Source of the DNA: Acidobacteriota bacterium
Lineage (GTDB): Bacteria; Acidobacteriota; Terriglobia; Bryobacterales; Bryobacteraceae
Assembly: GCA_018268835.1 (NCBI GenBank)
Contig: JAFDVU010000009.1
Location: 1-64,000 of the forward strand
Direction of reading: 5' to 3'
DNA: 64,000 nucleotides
The notes below the pieces were generated by a model, which was given only the letters and a program-made list of their open reading frames with translations, ran no database searches and was not told where the DNA came from. Made by a program: the position numbers and the translations under genes. Shown piece after piece: positions 51,948 through 60,104 of the stretch (its first letter is position 1; every line of letters starts with the position of its first letter).

Positions 51948-54086
51948 TTATTTGCCTGCGTGGACCTTGTCGACGTCGAAATCGGCACCAGTTCCGTGGC
52001 AAACGTCGCAGCTTTCACCAAACCTCTGGTCCGTCTGCGCCACCGCGTGGGCCAGAGCCGACAGCGACATGTGGCATGCCGTGCAGGCGGAGGTCGTCGC
52101 CGGTACCGGGCTGAACCGGCCTTCGGGATCGGTCACATTGTTCTTGCCGATCGGGAACGCCGCTTCGGACGTATTGACGTGGCACATGTAGCATTTCGCC
52201 GTGTCGCCAACCCCACCGGTGGGCGTCATCGTCGGATAGCGCACATCGCTGAAGTCGTTGTGGCTGCCGCCGAATCCCACGATCGTGTACGTCGCGCCGT
52301 CTTCCTGCATCTTTTCGCCCGTGTGGATCTTGTGGATCATCATGGCGAAGTTCACGCCCTGCGGGGGAGCCGCTTTGTCCGCCGCGTTCTGTGCGACGGG
52401 ACGGACGATCGCGTCGGTCTCGCTCGGGTTGTGGCAAAGAACGCACTGTTCGATCTGGTTGCGGTTCTCACCGTGCAGCGAGAGGAACGAGTGGCAGCCG
52501 TTGCACTTGGCGATGTCCACTACCTTGCGCCGCGGCGTCACTTTGGAACCGTCCACCGAGAAGTTGAACACCTTGTTGATGGCGCCATACTCGGTAGCGA
52601 TCTGCTGTTGCGTCCCGGCCAGCAGCGTCAGGGCGCGCCGCCCTTCGATGCCGATCGAGTAAGTCCCGGTCGCGTTCGCCGGAATCGCGTGCGTGAAAGT
52701 GTATGTGCAGGTGCCGTCGCCGGCGCACTGAGCGGTTGGAACCGGGTTCTCGGAAACATAGCCGCCAGTGGTCACGTCCGAACCGAAACTGGTGTAGCCG
52801 TAGTCGCTCGTCGGACCCGCCATCACCAGCGCCAGGCGGTTCGCACCACCGGTCAACTGCGCCATGGTCACGGCGTTGCCCTTGAAGTCGGTGGCCTTGA
52901 AGGTGACGGTAGGCTTCTTGCCGGCCTGGCCGTTATCGACCTTAAGAATGTCGAGCACGAGGCCCGGCCGCGTCGCCGACTGCGTTTCCACTGTGTGCGC
53001 ACCCATGATGGAAGCGTCAAACTCGAGTTCGCCCTGCGGAATGTGGCAGTTCTTGCACTCGTTGTCGGAAACCTGCGGCAGATTCACGTGATTCTGCCCG
53101 GTCGCGAAATTGACGTTGTCGTGGCAGCTTCCGCAAGCCACGCGGGTCGGATTCTTCAACCACGCGTCGGATTGCGTCGCGCCCGTCACGCTCTGCGGCT
53201 CATGACAGAACGAGCAGCGCCGCGGATCGCTCGGCAGTACCACGGTCGACCAGTCGCTCACCGCCTGCTGGTAGCCGATGATCTGGTACGGCGTCCCCGC
53301 CTTTACGCTCGGCAGCTCGCTGCCCATGTGGATCTTGTGGATGAACACCTTCATGTCCACCGTGTTGCCCGTATCCGGATCGGTGGTCTGCGGCGTGTGG
53401 CACATGATGCACAGCTCCATGCTGCGCCGCGAACCGCCGTGGAACGCCAACTGGTCGTGGCACTTGTTGCAGGATGCCGTACGGATCACGTCGCGCGGCG
53501 CCGGTGTGCCGCCCGCCGGAACCCACGTCAGCGTGTCGTCATCGTAGTTGGTGCCCAGGTCGAACTCGGTCAGGTTGCGCGACCCGTAAACACCCACGCG
53601 GTGGGTCGCCGTCGGATCGTAGTTCCCCGTCGGCGGGACCGCCTTTTGCTTGAAGGTGTAGACGAACTCCCCGTCCGCCACCTGCTTCACCGTTCCGCCC
53701 GAATCCGTGCCCGCCTGAACCGCCGTCACCTTCGTGATCGGACTGGTCTGCGGGCGCGTCGTGTAGGCCACAAACTGCGACTGCCCCTGCGGAATATAAG
53801 CCGCCAGGAAGCTCACCGAGATAGCACCCGGCGTTGTGACGCCTGCCGGATCCAGGGGCAGGCCTTTAGGATCGGTCAGTTTATAATCCACGCTGATGGT
53901 GCCATCCTGCGCGATACCGGCCGATACGATCTTGATGATGAGGCCCGGCCGGACAAAATTCACCGTTGCCGGCGAGGCGTAATACGCCTTGTCGAAAACG
54001 TTGAATTCAGTCTTTTTGGCCGCGCCTGATAGCGCGACGCTGGCCGCGACCGCTGCCAGCGCCAAAACCATAAAACGAATCCGCAT
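51948..54086 (-). CDS. OmcA/MtrC-family decahaem cytochrome c
   Basis: The 712-residue protein has ten CXXCH motifs in two groups of five: CNKCH, CIMCH, CSFCH, CGSCH, CKNCH, and CNGCH, CVLCH, CYMCH, CTACH, CDVCH. A beta domain precedes each group, at about residues 20-200 and 350-510. This split matches the four-domain fold of Shewanella MtrC/OmcA, where two pentahaem domains alternate with Greek-key domains. The paired FIHKIHMGSEL and MIHKIHTGEKM also show an internal duplication. The leader (MVLALAAVAASVALSGAA) lacks the lipobox cysteine of MtrC. GGGGAG precedes ATG 54086. Confidence 0.9.
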   Translation of the reverse strand: MRIRFMVLALAAVAASVALSGAAKKTEFNVFDKAYYASPATVNFVRPGLIIKIVSAGIAQDGTISVDYKLTDPKGLPLDPAGVTTPGAISVSFLAAYIPQGQSQFVAYTTRPQTSPITKVTAVQAGTDSGGTVKQVADGEFVYTFKQKAVPPTGNYDPTATHRVGVYGSRNLTEFDLGTNYDDDTLTWVPAGGTPAPRDVIRTASCNKCHDQLAFHGGSRRSMELCIMCHTPQTTDPDTGNTVDMKVFIHKIHMGSELPSVKAGTPYQIIGYQQAVSDWSTVVLPSDPRRCSFCHEPQSVTGATQSDAWLKNPTRVACGSCHDNVNFATGQNHVNLPQVSDNECKNCHIPQGELEFDASIMGAHTVETQSATRPGLVLDILKVDNGQAGKKPTVTFKATDFKGNAVTMAQLTGGANRLALVMAGPTSDYGYTSFGSDVTTGGYVSENPVPTAQCAGDGTCTYTFTHAIPANATGTYSIGIEGRRALTLLAGTQQQIATEYGAINKVFNFSVDGSKVTPRRKVVDIAKCNGCHSFLSLHGENRNQIEQCVLCHNPSETDAIVRPVAQNAADKAAPPQGVNFAMMIHKIHTGEKMQEDGATYTIVGFGGSHNDFSDVRYPTMTPTGGVGDTAKCYMCHVNTSEAAFPIGKNNVTDPEGRFSPVPATTSACTACHMSLSALAHAVAQTDQRFGESCDVCHGTGADFDVDKVHAGK

Positions 54087-54756
54087 ACGAAATCTCCCCA
54101 ATTAATGACAACCGAGCTTCTTGGTCACAGCACACGCCGCACCAAACCGCCGCCGTTCCGAAACAGACCCGGAACTCTTTTATAATCACTATGTTGATTT
54201 TTTCAGCATACACCTGAGGTCGTTGTCTACACCTCCGGTGTGGGTGAAAAGGCGTGAGCTATGGGTGAAAACTCGCTGATTCGACCTCGCTTGGACGGTA
54301 TCTCTGATCGCCTCGCTTATCTCGGGATAGGTTCACTCCCCTTGGTCATGCGGCATCTGCGTTCGCGCCTGCCGCTCCCCGGTCCGCCCGGTCCCATCGG
54401 GTTTCGCGCCTCCGGGTACCCGGGGTCTAACCCGGTTGCTCACCTCCGAGTCGCCTTGCCCCCGAAACCATCCCATCCGGAAGCACCTCCCCGGAAGCCG
54501 TCCAAAGCCTCGCCCAATGCGCCCGAAATCGCCCCCTTGCGTCTTTAAATCGAGATTATTCAGCACCTTGCACGCTTCCCCGCGCTGCGGAGGTCCCGGA
54601 GGGGAAAGGCACACCCAGGCCATTCGGACGCTAGCCAGTTGGTACTAGATCTACCGAATTTTATCTTTAGGACAAATTCGTAGTTGATTTCGGACTGACT
54701 AGTATGTATTCTGACAGAGCGGTAGGGAAATTCCTTAGGACACTAGGACACAGCCG
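54087..54756. other. 670-base intergenic region upstream of the cytochrome operon
   Basis: No convincing gene. An open frame at 54261-54548 gives a Pro/Arg-rich product of no known type. Two dyads, ACCT-G-AGGT (54212-54220) and ACACC-TCC-GGTGT (54229-54241), lie 126-155 bases before the cytochrome start and might be regulator sites. An AT-rich stretch at about 54176-54206 may hold the operon promoter, but I find no good -35 box. The right part carries a promoter for the small gene. Confidence 0.5.
54684..54712 (+). promoter_or_regulatory. Sigma70-like promoter for the small helical protein
   Basis: TTGATT and TATTCT lie 17 bases apart, 45 bases before the ATG at 54757. The surrounding sequence is AT-richer than the genes. 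Confidence 0.45.
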
Positions 54757-54969
54757 ATGACGCTCACGAACGTTCTCCCGATGCCTTCCCTCTCACAGCG
54801 CGCTTCGAACCGCGGTTCCGACGAGATCCGCATCCGGGCACTGGAACGCCTGTACGAACGCAGGGCAGCCGTTGACGAACTGATCGAGTCCCTTGAAAAC
54901 TACCAGCGCGCGCGCACGGGGCACACCGCGATGTGCGTGCCGTTTACCGCGGCACAGAAGTGCTCGTAA
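54757..54969 (+). CDS. Small helical protein (70 residues)
   Basis: I do not recognise the family. The core (ALERLYERRAAVDELIESLE) looks like a single amphipathic helix of the coiled-coil type. A possible promoter lies 45 bases upstream, and AGGACACAGCCG precedes the ATG. Its end overlaps the convergent response regulator gene by 26 bases. A similar small protein is encoded at 57419. Confidence 0.5.
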   Translation: MTLTNVLPMPSLSQRASNRGSDEIRIRALERLYERRAAVDELIESLENYQRARTGHTAMCVPFTAAQKCS

Positions 54970-55606
54970 GATTGCGCTCGATCGCGAACTTCACCAATCC
55001 CACCAGGTCGTGGACGTTCAATTTCCGCATCAGGCTCGCCCGGTAGGTATCGACGGTCTTGGGACTGATTTCCAATAACTCGGCGATATCTTTGGCACGC
55101 AGCCCGTTGACGAGATAGGAGAATACCTCCATCTCGCGCGGACTGAGACCGGCCAGCGGGTCTTCCGGCCGGCTCTTGCCTCCCTGCGTGAACAGGCCCG
55201 CGCCCTTTAGCAGCGGTGACACGTAGACGCCGCCGTCGCGCACGTAGGTCACGGCATCCAGCAGGTGCCGCCCCGGCCCGTCCTTCAGAAGATACGCGTC
55301 CGCCCCCGCCCGCAACGCCTCCATCACGGTGTTCTCTTCACGGCTGATCGAGAGGATCAGCAGTTTCGCCTTGCACCCGCCGGCGCGCAGTTTTCGGATC
55401 ACCTCGATGCCCGTCATGCTCGGCATGTGCAGATCCAGAATCGCGAAGTCCGGCTTCATCTGCTCGATCATCTCGATCGCCGCCGGCCCGTCGGATACCT
55501 GCCCGAGGATCCGCATCCCGTGAGCCGCGCACAACGCCGCAATTCCCTCCCGGACGATGTTGTGGTCGTCGGCCAACACCACGCTGATCTGATCGCTCTC
55601 CTGCAT
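54944..55606 (-). CDS. NarL/FixJ-family response regulator
   Basis: The 220-residue protein is a receiver with VVLADDHN (Asp13-Asp14), phospho-acceptor Asp58 in FAILDLHMPSM, and the Lys of AYLLKDGPGRH. A LuxR-type HTH follows (LSPREMEVFSYLVNGL and SPKTVDTYRASLMRKL). GGATAAGGGAGCAGG precedes the ATG. It follows the kinase at 55638 by 31 bases and forms a two-component pair. It lies on the same strand as the cytochrome operon, upstream of it, and is a candidate regulator, which is inference from position. Confidence 0.9.
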   Translation of the reverse strand: MQESDQISVVLADDHNIVREGIAALCAAHGMRILGQVSDGPAAIEMIEQMKPDFAILDLHMPSMTGIEVIRKLRAGGCKAKLLILSISREENTVMEALRAGADAYLLKDGPGRHLLDAVTYVRDGGVYVSPLLKGAGLFTQGGKSRPEDPLAGLSPREMEVFSYLVNGLRAKDIAELLEISPKTVDTYRASLMRKLNVHDLVGLVKFAIERNLTSTSVPR

Positions 55607-55637
55607 CCTGCTCCCTTATCCGCGCTCTTCCGGGGAT

Positions 55638-56681
55638 TTATTCGCTGATGGAAATTGGCACGGAGACTACCAGTTTAGTGCCAAGCGGACCGCTTTCCAT
55701 ATCAAAATTTCCACCGCAGCCCGCAACCTGCTCGCGGATCGACCTCAGTCCGATGCCCGCGCCCACATTCGCCTCCGCCGCGCGCAGCCGCGCCACGTCG
55801 AACCCCACCCCGTTGTCTCTCACGGTCAGTTGCACGCGCTCCCCGTCGGCAAGCAGCGACGCTTCCACCGCGGTCGCGCCCGCGTGCCGCACGATGTTCG
55901 AAAGGGCCTCCTGCAAAGACCGGTAGATTAGCGCCTTGATCTCCGGATCCGGTTCCCGCGGCAGAGCCTCGATGCGCAACTCCGCCGCGTAGCGCTCGGC
56001 GATCCCGCTGGTCCGCCACAATTGCCGCACCGCTTCCTCCAGCGTCAGCCGCTGCCACTCCGGCGGATGCAGCCGGTGGGACACCGCCCGTACCTGCTCC
56101 AGCGCGTCCGCGGCGAGGCGGCCGATGTTGTCCAGCGCCATCCGCACCTTCGGAGGCGGCAGCGGCATCTCCGCGCCGATCAGTTCCAGTTGCAGCCGGA
56201 TCGCCGCCAGCGCCTGTCCTACCCCGGTGTGCAGGTCGCGCCCCAAGCGCTGACGCTCCTGCTCCAACTGCCGGATCATCTTGCGTCCGGTGGCCGCGCC
56301 CCGTAGCTCCCGGACCTGCCCCGCCAGCCGCCGCTCGTCCTCTACCAGGTGGAAGTAGCCGCGCAGCAGCCGCCCCTCCAGCCGCAGGCACTCCAGCAGC
56401 AACCGGTCCGGCAACTGCGGGGGACGCGCCCCCACCACCACCGTGTTCGTCGTCTCCCAGACGCGCCAGAAATGCCACGAATACACCCGGAACCGCGGCG
56501 CATCCCGACCCTCGGACGGCCGCGAGGATAGCGTCAGGTCGCTCAGATGTTCGATTTTGCCCACCGTCTCACGCGCCCGCTGGCTCATCCAGACGATCCG
56601 GCCGCTGGAGTCGCACTCCAGCAACAGGGGGTATGCGAGAGATTCCTTAGGGGCGAATCCGGGTTGGGAACCCTGGTTCAA
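55638..56681 (-). CDS. NarL-type sensor histidine kinase
   Basis: The 347-residue protein has a PAS-like N-terminus (LLLECDSSGRIVWMSQRARE) and a helical connector. The HisKA_3 domain has phospho-acceptor His151 in LGRDLHTGVGQALAAI, and the HATPase has TVRDNGVGFD and GLRSIREQVAG. There is no membrane segment, so a soluble sensor is likely. The start is TTG at 56681, behind AGGAGACTCCCGGA. It is read in the same direction as its partner regulator. Confidence 0.87.
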   Translation of the reverse strand: MNQGSQPGFAPKESLAYPLLLECDSSGRIVWMSQRARETVGKIEHLSDLTLSSRPSEGRDAPRFRVYSWHFWRVWETTNTVVVGARPPQLPDRLLLECLRLEGRLLRGYFHLVEDERRLAGQVRELRGAATGRKMIRQLEQERQRLGRDLHTGVGQALAAIRLQLELIGAEMPLPPPKVRMALDNIGRLAADALEQVRAVSHRLHPPEWQRLTLEEAVRQLWRTSGIAERYAAELRIEALPREPDPEIKALIYRSLQEALSNIVRHAGATAVEASLLADGERVQLTVRDNGVGFDVARLRAAEANVGAGIGLRSIREQVAGCGGNFDMESGPLGTKLVVSVPISISE

Positions 56682-56830
56682 TCCGGGAGTCTCCTGATTT
56701 ACACAGTTCGTTCCCCTGCAGAATGACAGTCCCGTCGCGTACGCTGCAATGCGGGTACGTACCTGGTACTTCCCTATCCAAACGCAAGACTTGCGCTTCC
56801 TTCCGGGAAAGCGCTATAAGGGAATCACCG

Positions 56831-57301
56831 ATGTCGCGCGTGTTAACTTACGTTCCAAGGGTCGCGATCTTCCTGGCGGGCGCCGCCGCCGCTGCCCTCA
56901 CCATGCCCCGCCGCGAGCATGCCGGCATGGATCCCGCGGCCGTGGACGATCTCAAGAAGTCGCTGGCCGGGCTTGATGCCCGCATGCAGGCACGCGAGGC
57001 CGCCGACGACACCCGCTTCGCCCAGATCGAAACCCGCCTCGAGGAACACTCCTCCCGGTTGGCCGAGGTGCCTTCCACAGCCCAGATCGTCGCCGCCATG
57101 GAGCAACTCCTCTCCAAGACGATGTCCTCGCTCGACGATCGCCTCTCCGCTCAGGCCCGCTCCATCGAAGTCCTCAAGACCACTGTCTCCCAGACCGACA
57201 GCCTGCTCGAACGCGTCCTCGAGTCCCTCGACACGCTGCAAAGCTACACTGAACCGGCCGATCTCGCCGGCGACCCCATTCTCAGCCGCCCGCCGGTTTG
57301 A
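56831..57301 (+). CDS. Membrane-anchored coiled-coil protein
   Basis: I do not recognise a family. The 156-residue protein has an N-terminal transmembrane helix (RVAIFLAGAAAAALTMP). Heptad-rich helices follow to the end (DLKKSLAGLDARMQAREA, MSSLDDRLSAQARSIEVLK), then a short Pro-rich tail. AAGGGAATCACCG precedes the ATG at 56831; a longer frame upstream has no matching signal. It could form dimers or trimers in the periplasm. Confidence 0.6.
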   Translation: MSRVLTYVPRVAIFLAGAAAAALTMPRREHAGMDPAAVDDLKKSLAGLDARMQAREAADDTRFAQIETRLEEHSSRLAEVPSTAQIVAAMEQLLSKTMSSLDDRLSAQARSIEVLKTTVSQTDSLLERVLESLDTLQSYTEPADLAGDPILSRPPV

Positions 57302-57418
57302 TCCCTCCTCAGACCCGCTCTACAGGATTTTCCCCTCGGCAGCGATCCGACGCCGAATTGTCGGAATTCGCTGATATGAACGCCGATTCAAACGCACTAT
57401 GCTCAGGATAGGGATGCC

Positions 57419-57628
57419 ATGGATCTGGCTAAGGTATTGGAGCAGTTGCGCAGAGAACTGGACCATTTGAACGCGGCCATCGTAAGTCTGGAGCGTCTTC
57501 AATCCCGCGAGGTCCGCCGCGGCCGCCCGCCGCGCGCCCTGTTGGACCTGCGCCGCCTCAAGGCAGCCGCCGACGCCGATCCCTCCCCCCAGCCCCGCCG
57601 CACCCAGCGCCGCGATGGCGATTCCTGA
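57419..57628 (+). CDS. Small helical protein (69 residues)
   Basis: The core (LEQLRRELDHLNAAIVSLE) is an amphipathic helix, followed by a basic, Arg/Pro-rich tail. The ATG at 57419 follows AGGATAGGGATGCC. It shares the pattern of a short helix ending in SLE with the small protein at 54757, which could reflect common origin or simply composition. No family is recognised. Confidence 0.5.
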   Translation: MDLAKVLEQLRRELDHLNAAIVSLERLQSREVRRGRPPRALLDLRRLKAAADADPSPQPRRTQRRDGDS

Positions 57629-57659
57629 ACGTCTGAAACTCGCGTGGTCCCGGCGCTAC

Positions 57660-58220
57660 CTACTCCAGCGCCGGCAAGTGCTCCGGCCGCACCAGCACCC
57701 GTATGGATCGCGCCTGGCCCGGAGTCCGTTCGATGAAGCCGCGCAGTTCGAGCGCCTGGATCATCTGGTGGACGCTCGGCGGCGTGGTCTGAAAGTGCCG
57801 CTGGAGATCCGATTCCGCCGGTGCCCGGCCATGGATCCTCGAGTAGGTGTAAATGAACGCCAGATACTGCCCCTGTTTCTTCGTGAATCGCGGTGCGATC
57901 GACGGATCGAGCCCCGGAGCCGGATCGATGCGCACCCGGAATGCGCCCTCGCCGCGGCCGTCGTCGACGCCCACCGTCAGAATCCACACTCGGCCACCGA
58001 TCGCGGTGCGGACGGGCGTCCTCAGGGCGGCGCGCAGATTCTTCCGCAGTTCCTTCGCGTCGCGGCTCGTGCTCTTGAAGTTCGCCGTGGCAAACGCCGT
58101 CTCGCCGCGGCGTGCAAAGACCTGGTCACGGCCGTCGCTATATTCCACTTCGAGGGACTGGGCGCCGTGGGAAAGACCGTGCTCGCACAAGTCTTCCAGC
58201 AGACTTCTCGGCTTGCTCAT
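57660..58220 (-). CDS. Protein with C-terminal LexA-like winged helix
   Basis: The 186-residue protein has an unrecognised N-terminal part (about residues 1-110; EDLCEHGLSHGAQSLEVEYS). The C-terminal part (about 112-180) follows the LexA DNA-binding pattern: FTKKQGQYLAFIYTYSRIHG, then APAESDLQRHFQTTPPSVHQ as the recognition helix, then GFIERTPGQARSIRVL as the wing. It lacks the LexA Ser/Lys protease domain. It may be a DNA-binding regulator of unknown target. It lies downstream of ssb on the same strand, 73 bases away. Confidence 0.7.
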   Translation of the reverse strand: MSKPRSLLEDLCEHGLSHGAQSLEVEYSDGRDQVFARRGETAFATANFKSTSRDAKELRKNLRAALRTPVRTAIGGRVWILTVGVDDGRGEGAFRVRIDPAPGLDPSIAPRFTKKQGQYLAFIYTYSRIHGRAPAESDLQRHFQTTPPSVHQMIQALELRGFIERTPGQARSIRVLVRPEHLPALE

Positions 58221-58293
58221 AACGTGCCTCAGCGCCTACGCCGCCGCCATTCTGGCTCCTGGCTCCCGCCTCAAGGCCGAAGCCCTTGCCCCC

Positions 58294-58776
58294 CTAAAAC
58301 GGCACGTCGTCGTCCGTGATGCCCTGGTTGAAATCCTCGGCCGGAGCCGCCGGCGCCTGCTGCGGACGCTGCGCGGAGCGCGGACGCGACACCATCGGTT
58401 CCTGGCTGAAATCGCCGCCGCCACTCCCGCCGCCCGAATCCCCGCGGCCGCCCAGCAGAATCAGGTCCTCACACACCACTTCCGTGATGTACCGCTTCTG
58501 CCCTTCCTTGTCCTCGTAGCTCCGCGATTGCAGCCGCCCTTCCACGTACACCTGCTTGCCCTTCAGCAGATAGTTGGAGACATTCTCGCTGCGCCACAGC
58601 ACGCAGTTGTGCCAGTCGGTTTCCTCTTTCCATTCGCCTGACTGCTGGTCCTTCCAACGGCGGTTCGTGGCCAGTGTGAAGGTGGAGCGGGATTGCCCGC
58701 TCGGCGTGAATTTGGTTTCGGCATCCTTGCCAAGATGTCCGAGCAGAGTCACTTTATTGACGCTTCGAGATGCCAT
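58294..58776 (-). CDS. ssb: Single-stranded DNA-binding protein
   Basis: The 160-residue protein has an N-terminal OB fold (VNKVTLLGHLGKDAETKFTP, WHNCVLWRSENVSNYLLKGK, YVEGRLQSRSYEDKEGQKRY), a Gly/Ser/Gln/Pro-rich linker, and the acidic tip ITDDDVPF that recruits repair proteins. AGGGTGAT precedes the ATG at 58776. The frame also runs upstream, antisense to nothing known, but only this start matches the family. Confidence 0.95.
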   Translation of the reverse strand: MASRSVNKVTLLGHLGKDAETKFTPSGQSRSTFTLATNRRWKDQQSGEWKEETDWHNCVLWRSENVSNYLLKGKQVYVEGRLQSRSYEDKEGQKRYITEVVCEDLILLGGRGDSGGGSGGGDFSQEPMVSRPRSAQRPQQAPAAPAEDFNQGITDDDVPF

Positions 58777-58813
58777 ATCACCCTGAAGCGTAACATATGC
58801 CGCTCCCACCTGC

Positions 58814-60049
58814 TCAATGCGCGCATGCCGACGCCGCCTGCCGCGCTTCCGCCCGCGGAAAGTACGGCGATGCCTGCGCCAGTGCCGCCTCCAGCAGACT
58901 CCGCTCGCTCCCGCACGTCCCCGCCGTGACCGCCGCCAGGTGACGCCACGCCCGCGCGTCCCCACGCAGCGCGTCGGGAATCTCCAGGTCCAGCGCGCTC
59001 GAAAATTCGCTCTCGGCTCTCGCCGCGTCCCCCCGCCGGTAGAGCAGGATGCCGCGATACAGGTGCGCTTCGCCGCTGGCGCCGTCGCGCACAGCGGCGA
59101 ACGCCGTCCGGCTGGCCAGGCCGTAATCCGCCAGCGCCGCCTCGCGGTCCCCGGCAAGGTCGTGCGCCCGCGCTCGCAGATACAGCGCCCGCGCGTTGGC
59201 CGGGTCCGCCTTCAGCTCCGCAGTCAGGTTCGCAATCGCGCCCCTCGCGTCGCCCGCCAGCAGACGCGCCGCGCCCAACTCCACCAGCGCCGCATCCACG
59301 TCCGGCGCCGGACCCAGCCGGCGCACCAGCGTAGGCCCGCCATCCTGCCACAACGCCTTCCACACCGTGACCGCGCGGTCCTCGTCCCTAACCGCGCCCG
59401 CGTAATCACCCTGCCGGAATCGCCGCTGCCCCTCGACCCAATCCGGCCACCCGCTCCCGCCGGCGCCGGCGAAGTACCCCGCCGCATCGTCCAGCCGGCT
59501 ATCGCCCAGCGCCATCCATCCCAGCCACTCTCGCGCCGCCTCCAGCACGTTCTCGCACTGCCTCTGCTCCATCAGCGCGTTCCCGCAGGAGGCATCGGCC
59601 AGCGCGGCTTCGATTCCCCGCCGCGCCTCCCCCCGCCCCGCGTCATCGGTCGCCGTGTGCAACCGGGCCACCCAGGGCAGGACCCGCAACGCCGCCGGCG
59701 CCGGCCCCGTCACAGGCTGCTTCCCCGGACCCACGCGCCGCGGCCACACCGCAATCGCCCGGTCGAAATCGCGCGCCGCGGCTTCGTACTCTTCCCCGCC
59801 GTGCAGGATCGCCGCTTCCGCCATACGGCAGAATCCCCGGCGGAAATAGAGTTGCGCCGCGTCGGAAGCTGCGCTGATCGCCATCGCCGCGGCCTGCGAT
59901 TGCACGCACGCGCCGGAATCCGTCAGCGGCGGAACCGCCGCCAGCATCACCTTGTCGAAATCGAGTTGCGCCTTCCACACCAGCGCCAGTTGTTGCGCGT
60001 CGGCCGCCAGCAACGCCGAAGCCGCCAGTGGAAGGACCCAGATCCGCAT
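58814..60049 (-). CDS. Secreted TPR protein
   Basis: The 411-residue protein has a signal peptide (MRIWVLPLAASALLAADA). Irregular TPR-like repeats follow, clearest in the C-terminal third (LGAARLLAGDARGAIANLTA, ALYLRARAHDLAGDREAALA, LYRGILLYRRGDAARAESEF). A cysteine pair near residue 50 and an early LYFRRGFCRMAEAAI also occur. It probably acts as a binding scaffold in the periplasm. ATG 60049 was preferred over the in-frame TTG at 60079, because the signal peptide starts there. Confidence 0.7.
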   Translation of the reverse strand: MRIWVLPLAASALLAADAQQLALVWKAQLDFDKVMLAAVPPLTDSGACVQSQAAAMAISAASDAAQLYFRRGFCRMAEAAILHGGEEYEAAARDFDRAIAVWPRRVGPGKQPVTGPAPAALRVLPWVARLHTATDDAGRGEARRGIEAALADASCGNALMEQRQCENVLEAAREWLGWMALGDSRLDDAAGYFAGAGGSGWPDWVEGQRRFRQGDYAGAVRDEDRAVTVWKALWQDGGPTLVRRLGPAPDVDAALVELGAARLLAGDARGAIANLTAELKADPANARALYLRARAHDLAGDREAALADYGLASRTAFAAVRDGASGEAHLYRGILLYRRGDAARAESEFSSALDLEIPDALRGDARAWRHLAAVTAGTCGSERSLLEAALAQASPYFPRAEARQAASACAH

Positions 60050-60104
60050 CTCACTGTACGAAAGCACCCCGGCGGCCAATGTGATCTACCGCACCAGCCG
60101 CGGC

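Noticed and set aside
54261-54548. Possible 95-residue gene
   Set aside because: The product is Pro/Arg/Ser-rich with no fold pattern, and no ribosome site is convincing.
54333-54623. Possible minus-strand gene of 96 residues
   Set aside because: It overlaps the previous frame in antisense, is low-information and has no family match that I can see.
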